A DNA stretch of 64,000 nt from NCBI RefSeq assembly GCF_900116765.1, contig NZ_UETC01000006.1, positions 176,172-240,171 on the forward strand, in the 5' to 3' direction. A program made the position numbers and the translations under genes. The notes under the pieces were generated by a model. That model had not been told where the DNA came from, ran no database searches, and saw only the letters and a program-made list of their open reading frames with translations. This stretch comes from Jannaschia seohaensis (GTDB lineage: Bacteria; Pseudomonadota; Alphaproteobacteria; Rhodobacterales; Rhodobacteraceae). How positions within the stretch are numbered: the first letter of the stretch is position 1; each line of letters starts with the position of its first letter. Shown piece after piece: positions 59,957 to 64,000 of this stretch.

Positions 59957-62900
59957 ATGAGCGAGATTGTTAACGGGCTGCAAATTCTGGCTCCTGACGC
60001 TCTTCCGATTCTCGCGGAACTTGATTCCCGCGATGCCAGCCTTTGGCTGATGCCGTCGTTTGCAGAGGCGGCAGGCCCAGAAGCGACCGCGAAGGTGTTG
60101 GGCTTGCCCTGGGAATTCGTCCTGAGCGAGACCGCGTCGGAGGGCCTGCTCAAGTCTATTGATGCTTTGGACAGCGCAATCGAGTCACCGCTCGTTCGCC
60201 GGCGGGGACTGGTGCACGTCATCGATGTCCCACCCTCAAACACCGTGCTGCCGCCCCGGAGCCTTCCAGTCTTTCTGCTCAACGGCCGCACCGAGGGCGA
60301 CAAGGCAGGGTTTGCCGCTCGTGCACGCCGCATGGAAATGATCATGGAGTTGCAGCAGCGCGGGGTCCGGAATCTCGTGGTGCTCGGCGGACCCGATCTG
60401 ACGCTGCCCGTTGAATTGGGACAACTCTGGCAGGACGGATTCCAGTGCGGCCTGACAATCGTCAGCGATGATCCCGAGGCTCGAAAGAAGATCACCGAAT
60501 GGCAGGCCGACGCGGGGGCGTGGCGCGTTACGCTGCTGCCAGCCCCCGCGGCGCTGCTGTCGGATGCCCTGCACAGGCGCTACACGGAGCGCGCCGACGA
60601 CCGGCTCATCATCCGCGTCCGGGATGCCCAAGGGGCCCGACACCGCGTCGACCTGTCGGGACGCGATGATCCCGAGCATCCGCTACTGGGCAATTACGAA
60701 CTGCTCTCCGAGGCTCATCTGGAATACGTGACGCCAGAGGGGCTGACTTCGGAGGAAATCAACGGGTTCTTCCAGGATCCGTCGGCCTCGTGGCGACCCT
60801 ATGCTGCGCAAATGCCGTGGTCTCGGGACGATGGCGCCAGGAACACCGTAACAAAGGCGCTGCGGCAACTCGACCGTAACGGACCGGAGGCCAGTCGGAT
60901 GTTCTACATCCGGGCGGAGTCCGGAGCAGGGGCGACCACGTTCATCCGTGACCTTGCCTTCGGTGCGGCCATGGACGGTTATCCGACGCTGATAGCTACT
61001 CAAGCCCCCTTTGCGCCCAGCGGACGCGCCGTCGCGAATTTCATTACCTCCTGCTTGAACAGTATCGCTTCGGCTGAAATCGGAAAGGGCCTGCGCCAGT
61101 ACGAGGCACCTTGGCTGATCGTGTTTGATCGGTCGCAGTGGGAGGGACGCGAAGGGGATATCGCGACATTTGCCAGGCAGATCACGGAGGCTGGGCGCCG
61201 GATCTGCATCGTCTTCGTCACCGATGCACTGCTACCAGTCGCCATCTATTCCGAGAAGCGTCTGGAACATCTTTGCGATCTGTCCCACGAGATCTCGCAG
61301 GAAGCGGCGATGGACTTGGGCGGACACCTGAACCGGTTTCTTAAACCACTTGGCACAGCGCGCGATGCTCACGAATGGCAGGCGTTCGTCAACCACTCAC
61401 TCGTCGGACCCGCGGCGGGCCATTCCGTATTCTGGATCGCGCTGGCATTCTGGCTGCAACGACAAATCGACCTTACCGAAACCGTACAAGGTTGGCTTTA
61501 TGAACAGTTTCGGCAGAAGGTGGCTGATCCGGTTGTGCGGCGCGCGATAATCGACATCGCCGCCATGAGCACGGTGCGCCAGCTTCTGCCTGAAATACTG
61601 CTGCCACGGTCCGAAGACTTTCCGACCCGTGACAAACTCTCTGATCTGCAATCGACCGTCGGAGCCTTGGGCGTGGTGCGCCAGCGCTTCGACACGGTAA
61701 GCCACTGGGCGATGATCCACGATCAACTGGGACGGTTCCTTTTGACCGGCCTGTTTTACGATGCCCCCGCCCGCGCTTCGGCCGGGCTGACTGAGGCGCA
61801 GAATCCCGAGCACCTGCGGCTGATGGTTTTAGCGCAGATCGCCTCCAACCCGATGCTTGCGCACCCGGACCTAGTGGAACTGGCCGAAACCTTCGCCACT
61901 AGCATCTTCAAGATCGACCCCGGACAAGGCCGCAGCGAGTTCGCCCTCTATTGGCGCGAAGCGCTGGAGGCTCTGGACACTATGCCGAAAGCATTTCGGA
62001 TGACCAGCCGGACGTTTCTTCACCATGGCTCGATATCGCGGCGGCGCATCGCAAAGGACGACGTCATGTTCCCGATCACCGATGACGAGCGCGCCGATTT
62101 GCTACTGCGCACCACTGGGGATATCGAAGCCGCGCTGGCTCTTGAGTACGACCCAGGCGGCGAGCCTGACCTGAACCTCTACAATTCGCTCGCTCATGCA
62201 TATCACGACCTCGCCGAGGTGGAGGCACGTCGCGGAATGCCGGCCGAACAGGTGGCGGCCCTGCGCGCCAAGGCAAACAGGGCGACCCGTAATGCCTACA
62301 GGCTGAACCCTGACAATTCCTACGTTCTGGAAGTCTATGCGCGCGACCGGCTCATAGGGGCTGATGAGGATCCGGACGGCGCGGCAAGTGTCGCGCTAGA
62401 AGTTCTGGGTATCGTCTACGGGGCCATGCAGCGAGAGACCGCAGAGTTGCGGCGAAACGCACTGTCGCGCCTCGCCGACAAGGCTTTCGAACTGCTGCTT
62501 CGTTCAGCCGGGGCGGTGCGTGACACCGAGCCCTCATCTGAAGGCGAGGCAATCCAGCAAGCACTGTCTGCCTTGGGCGAAGGGATAACCAGGCGTGAGG
62601 ACATGTCGCTGGATGACTTCCCCCGCGCGAACCGGATCGACGCGGCTGCCCGGCTAGGGCATCCACTGTTGCGGTCCAACGCACAGGCGGTCCGACTGCG
62701 CTACATCTTGGCCTGTATGGATCACCCGAAGGACTTCGCCCTGCAACTGGAGTTGCTCGAAACCCTCGATGGCAACCGGGCGATCCTTTCGCCGCAGCTA
62801 GAGCTGGAATTGGCGCTTCTCATGCATCAGAGAAGCCGCCACCACGAGGCATCGCGGCGGTTCCAGAAATTGCGCCAGCTCTGGGCGCGAGGGGAACACT

Positions 62901-63154
62901 ACGTAGAAGTTCCGGACCGTCTCCGCTGGTTGATCGACGAGAGCACGGGGAATAGGCGGCAGGTCCGCGCCCGCATCGCCTCGGGCGGAGACGGAGCACG
63001 ACTTCATGCCAGGGTCCAAGAACTCCAGAACGAACGGGTCCCGTTTCGTATAGCCGAGTTCGATGGCACCCAACTGCGGCCTGGCATAAATATCAGCGGC
63101 CTCATCTCCTTCGGCCATAACGGTCCGCTACTGCGGCCGCTGACGGCAGGTTGA
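59957..63154 (+). CDS. STAND-like NTPase with degenerate P-loop, possible SIR2-like N-terminus and helical repeats
   Basis: 1065 residues. Residues 1-200 look alpha/beta with RSLPVFLLNGRT and VRNLVVLGGPDLTLP, which resembles SIR2-like effector domains, at low confidence. The NTPase region has IRAESGAGATTFIRD (about 318-332) where Walker A lysine is alanine, and LIVFDRSQW (about 386) as Walker B. From about 560 onward the protein is helical with TPR-like repeats (LYNSLAHAYHDLAEVEARRG, YRLNPDNSYVLEVYARD). Sensor-effector proteins of this layout (Avs, other STAND/NACHT proteins) detect phage components. Only 3 bases separate its stop from the TOPRIM gene start. Confidence 0.8.
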   Translation: MSEIVNGLQILAPDALPILAELDSRDASLWLMPSFAEAAGPEATAKVLGLPWEFVLSETASEGLLKSIDALDSAIESPLVRRRGLVHVIDVPPSNTVLPPRSLPVFLLNGRTEGDKAGFAARARRMEMIMELQQRGVRNLVVLGGPDLTLPVELGQLWQDGFQCGLTIVSDDPEARKKITEWQADAGAWRVTLLPAPAALLSDALHRRYTERADDRLIIRVRDAQGARHRVDLSGRDDPEHPLLGNYELLSEAHLEYVTPEGLTSEEINGFFQDPSASWRPYAAQMPWSRDDGARNTVTKALRQLDRNGPEASRMFYIRAESGAGATTFIRDLAFGAAMDGYPTLIATQAPFAPSGRAVANFITSCLNSIASAEIGKGLRQYEAPWLIVFDRSQWEGREGDIATFARQITEAGRRICIVFVTDALLPVAIYSEKRLEHLCDLSHEISQEAAMDLGGHLNRFLKPLGTARDAHEWQAFVNHSLVGPAAGHSVFWIALAFWLQRQIDLTETVQGWLYEQFRQKVADPVVRRAIIDIAAMSTVRQLLPEILLPRSEDFPTRDKLSDLQSTVGALGVVRQRFDTVSHWAMIHDQLGRFLLTGLFYDAPARASAGLTEAQNPEHLRLMVLAQIASNPMLAHPDLVELAETFATSIFKIDPGQGRSEFALYWREALEALDTMPKAFRMTSRTFLHHGSISRRRIAKDDVMFPITDDERADLLLRTTGDIEAALALEYDPGGEPDLNLYNSLAHAYHDLAEVEARRGMPAEQVAALRAKANRATRNAYRLNPDNSYVLEVYARDRLIGADEDPDGAASVALEVLGIVYGAMQRETAELRRNALSRLADKAFELLLRSAGAVRDTEPSSEGEAIQQALSALGEGITRREDMSLDDFPRANRIDAAARLGHPLLRSNAQAVRLRYILACMDHPKDFALQLELLETLDGNRAILSPQLELELALLMHQRSRHHEASRRFQKLRQLWARGEHYVEVPDRLRWLIDESTGNRRQVRARIASGGDGARLHARVQELQNERVPFRIAEFDGTQLRPGINISGLISFGHNGPLLRPLTAG

Positions 63155-63157
63155 GCG

Positions 63158-63868
63158 TTGATCGGACTTGTAGAGAGATACGCCAGTGGAAAAGGCTGGA
63201 ACGTCGGCACGGCTAATGTCCTTGTCGAAGGGACGAGCGATGTCCGCTACCTGCGCCTCGCCAGAGATCTTTGGCAACGCGAGAGCAATCATGACCTCTT
63301 CGAATCTGGATTTGCGATATTCGAAGCGGGGCTGAAGGATGACGGCGGCGTTCAAGGGGTAGTGCGAGAGTTGCAGACGCTGCGGCAGATGGCTTCCCAA
63401 GACGCAGCAAGTCTAATGACCGAACGAAAATTCGTGGGGTTGTTTGACAACGACCACGCGGGCCGTAAGCACGCCCGAATGCTCTGCGAGATGGATTTCC
63501 GGGTTAAGCACTACCGGGACGTGTTTCTGCTGCATCCGGTCATGCCGGCGTCGAACGGCGTCCTGGGTCCTGAACTGCAGCGCCGGGCTGAGGCGCAGAA
63601 CGGCAGTTGCGCAGGGCTGGATTGGGAGATTGAGGATTTCCTGCCAGAAGATCTGGTCCGGGGGTTCTGCGATGCAAATCCCGGCGCGCTCATCCGCGAG
63701 CAGAAGATGGCGGGACGCGTGCATCGCGAATTCACCAAAGCAGGTAAGGGACGATTGCAGAGGTATGTCGCAGAGGAGGCACTCGTTGAGGACATGATCG
63801 ACCTCATACGTTTGATCTGCGCACTGCGCGACTACCTAGGACTCGAGCACGAATCCATGCGACCTTAG
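63158..63868 (+). CDS. Stand-alone TOPRIM-domain protein
   Basis: 236 residues from a TTG at 63158, 3 bases after the STAND-like stop. The TOPRIM motifs are VLVEGTSDVRYL (Glu24) and FVGLFDNDHAGRKHA (Asp97-x-Asp99), the pattern of OLD-type nucleases and primases. The C-terminal 80 residues are helical. OLD-type TOPRIMs cut DNA when joined to an ATPase, and here the ATPase could be the STAND protein or the SbcC-like protein. It might instead be an RNA or tRNA nuclease. Confidence 0.85.
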   Translation: MIGLVERYASGKGWNVGTANVLVEGTSDVRYLRLARDLWQRESNHDLFESGFAIFEAGLKDDGGVQGVVRELQTLRQMASQDAASLMTERKFVGLFDNDHAGRKHARMLCEMDFRVKHYRDVFLLHPVMPASNGVLGPELQRRAEAQNGSCAGLDWEIEDFLPEDLVRGFCDANPGALIREQKMAGRVHREFTKAGKGRLQRYVAEEALVEDMIDLIRLICALRDYLGLEHESMRP

Positions 63869-63932
63869 AGTTTCGAAGCGATATGAGGGACTTCGGCCCC
63901 TCTTGCTTCCACAGTGCTTCCACGGGTGTTGG

Positions 63933-63972
63933 AAACGCAAACGCCGCCCCGGAGGGCGGCGCTTAAGCGTTT
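63933..63972. terminator. GC-rich hairpin between the TOPRIM gene and the right edge
   Basis: CGCCGCCC (63942-63949) pairs with GGGCGGCG (63954-63961) around a CGGA loop. Outside it AAACGC (63933-63938) pairs with GCGTTT (63967-63972). This is a strong bidirectional terminator shape. A smaller stem, GAGGG with CCCTC, at 63885-63902 lies closer to the TOPRIM stop. Confidence 0.75.
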
Positions 63973-63989
63973 GATTACGCGAAGGATTT

Positions 63990-64000
63990 TGGTTGCGGGG
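63990..64000 (-). tRNA. Probable 3' end of a tRNA gene entering from the right edge
   Basis: The last 11 bases, read on the minus strand, are CCCCGCAACCA, a typical acceptor end with encoded CCA, and match the 3' end expected of a bacterial initiator tRNA-Met. Only 11 bases are visible, so the identity cannot be confirmed. tRNA 3' ends are common insertion sites for islands and prophages. Confidence 0.35.

Overview
The window is GC-rich DNA from an alphaproteobacterium, most likely a Rhodobacterales relative. The tail genes are homologous and syntenic with the Rhodobacter gene transfer agent (GTA) tail block, and GTG starts and 4-bp stop/start overlaps are common. It has three parts: a left defence locus (1-14.2 kb), a prophage of about 40 kb (14.2-54.8 kb), and a right block of nuclease/ATPase genes (54.9-63.9 kb) that ends next to what looks like the 3' end of a tRNA gene.

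Left locus. A GHKL-type ATPase gene enters from the left edge. Next come two minus-strand genes, an 832-residue protein of unknown function and a SNF2-type helicase. They diverge across 76 bp from a plus-strand operon of UvrD-like helicase, DrmA helicase and DrmB (DUF1998). DrmA and DrmB are the signature pair of DISARM anti-phage systems. No DrmC phospholipase-D protein and no DISARM methylase is visible, while a UvrD helicase and a large unknown protein take part in the same compact module. I read this as a non-canonical DISARM-related system with three different helicases.

Prophage. Nearly all genes are on the minus strand, running from the regulators at 54.8 kb down to the tail fibre at 14.4 kb. 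In that order: XRE repressor, ImmA/IrrE protease, two unknown early genes, an excisionase-like protein, a recombination/replication module (Sak4-like ATPase, DUF669, Cas4-like nuclease, helicase, DUF6511, prim-pol, RuvC-like resolvase), two DNA methyltransferases, terminase, lambda-type portal/protease/decoration/capsid, then a GTA-type siphoviral tail. A seven-gene lysis cassette, including overlapping spanin genes, sits inside the tail block. The tail assembly chaperone carries a classic A AAA AAC -1 frameshift site. Two plus-strand cargo genes interrupt the minus-strand late operon: a membrane protein and a PD-(D/E)XK-like nuclease. No integrase is visible, so neither prophage end can be fixed.

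Right block. A divergent promoter region with an inverted repeat separates the XRE repressor from a plus-strand series: SbcD-like phosphoesterase, YhaN/SbcC-like ATPase, a 1065-residue STAND-like protein with a lysine-less P-loop and helical C-terminus, and a small TOPRIM protein. The composition suggests a DNA-sensing/nuclease defence module that I cannot match to a named system.
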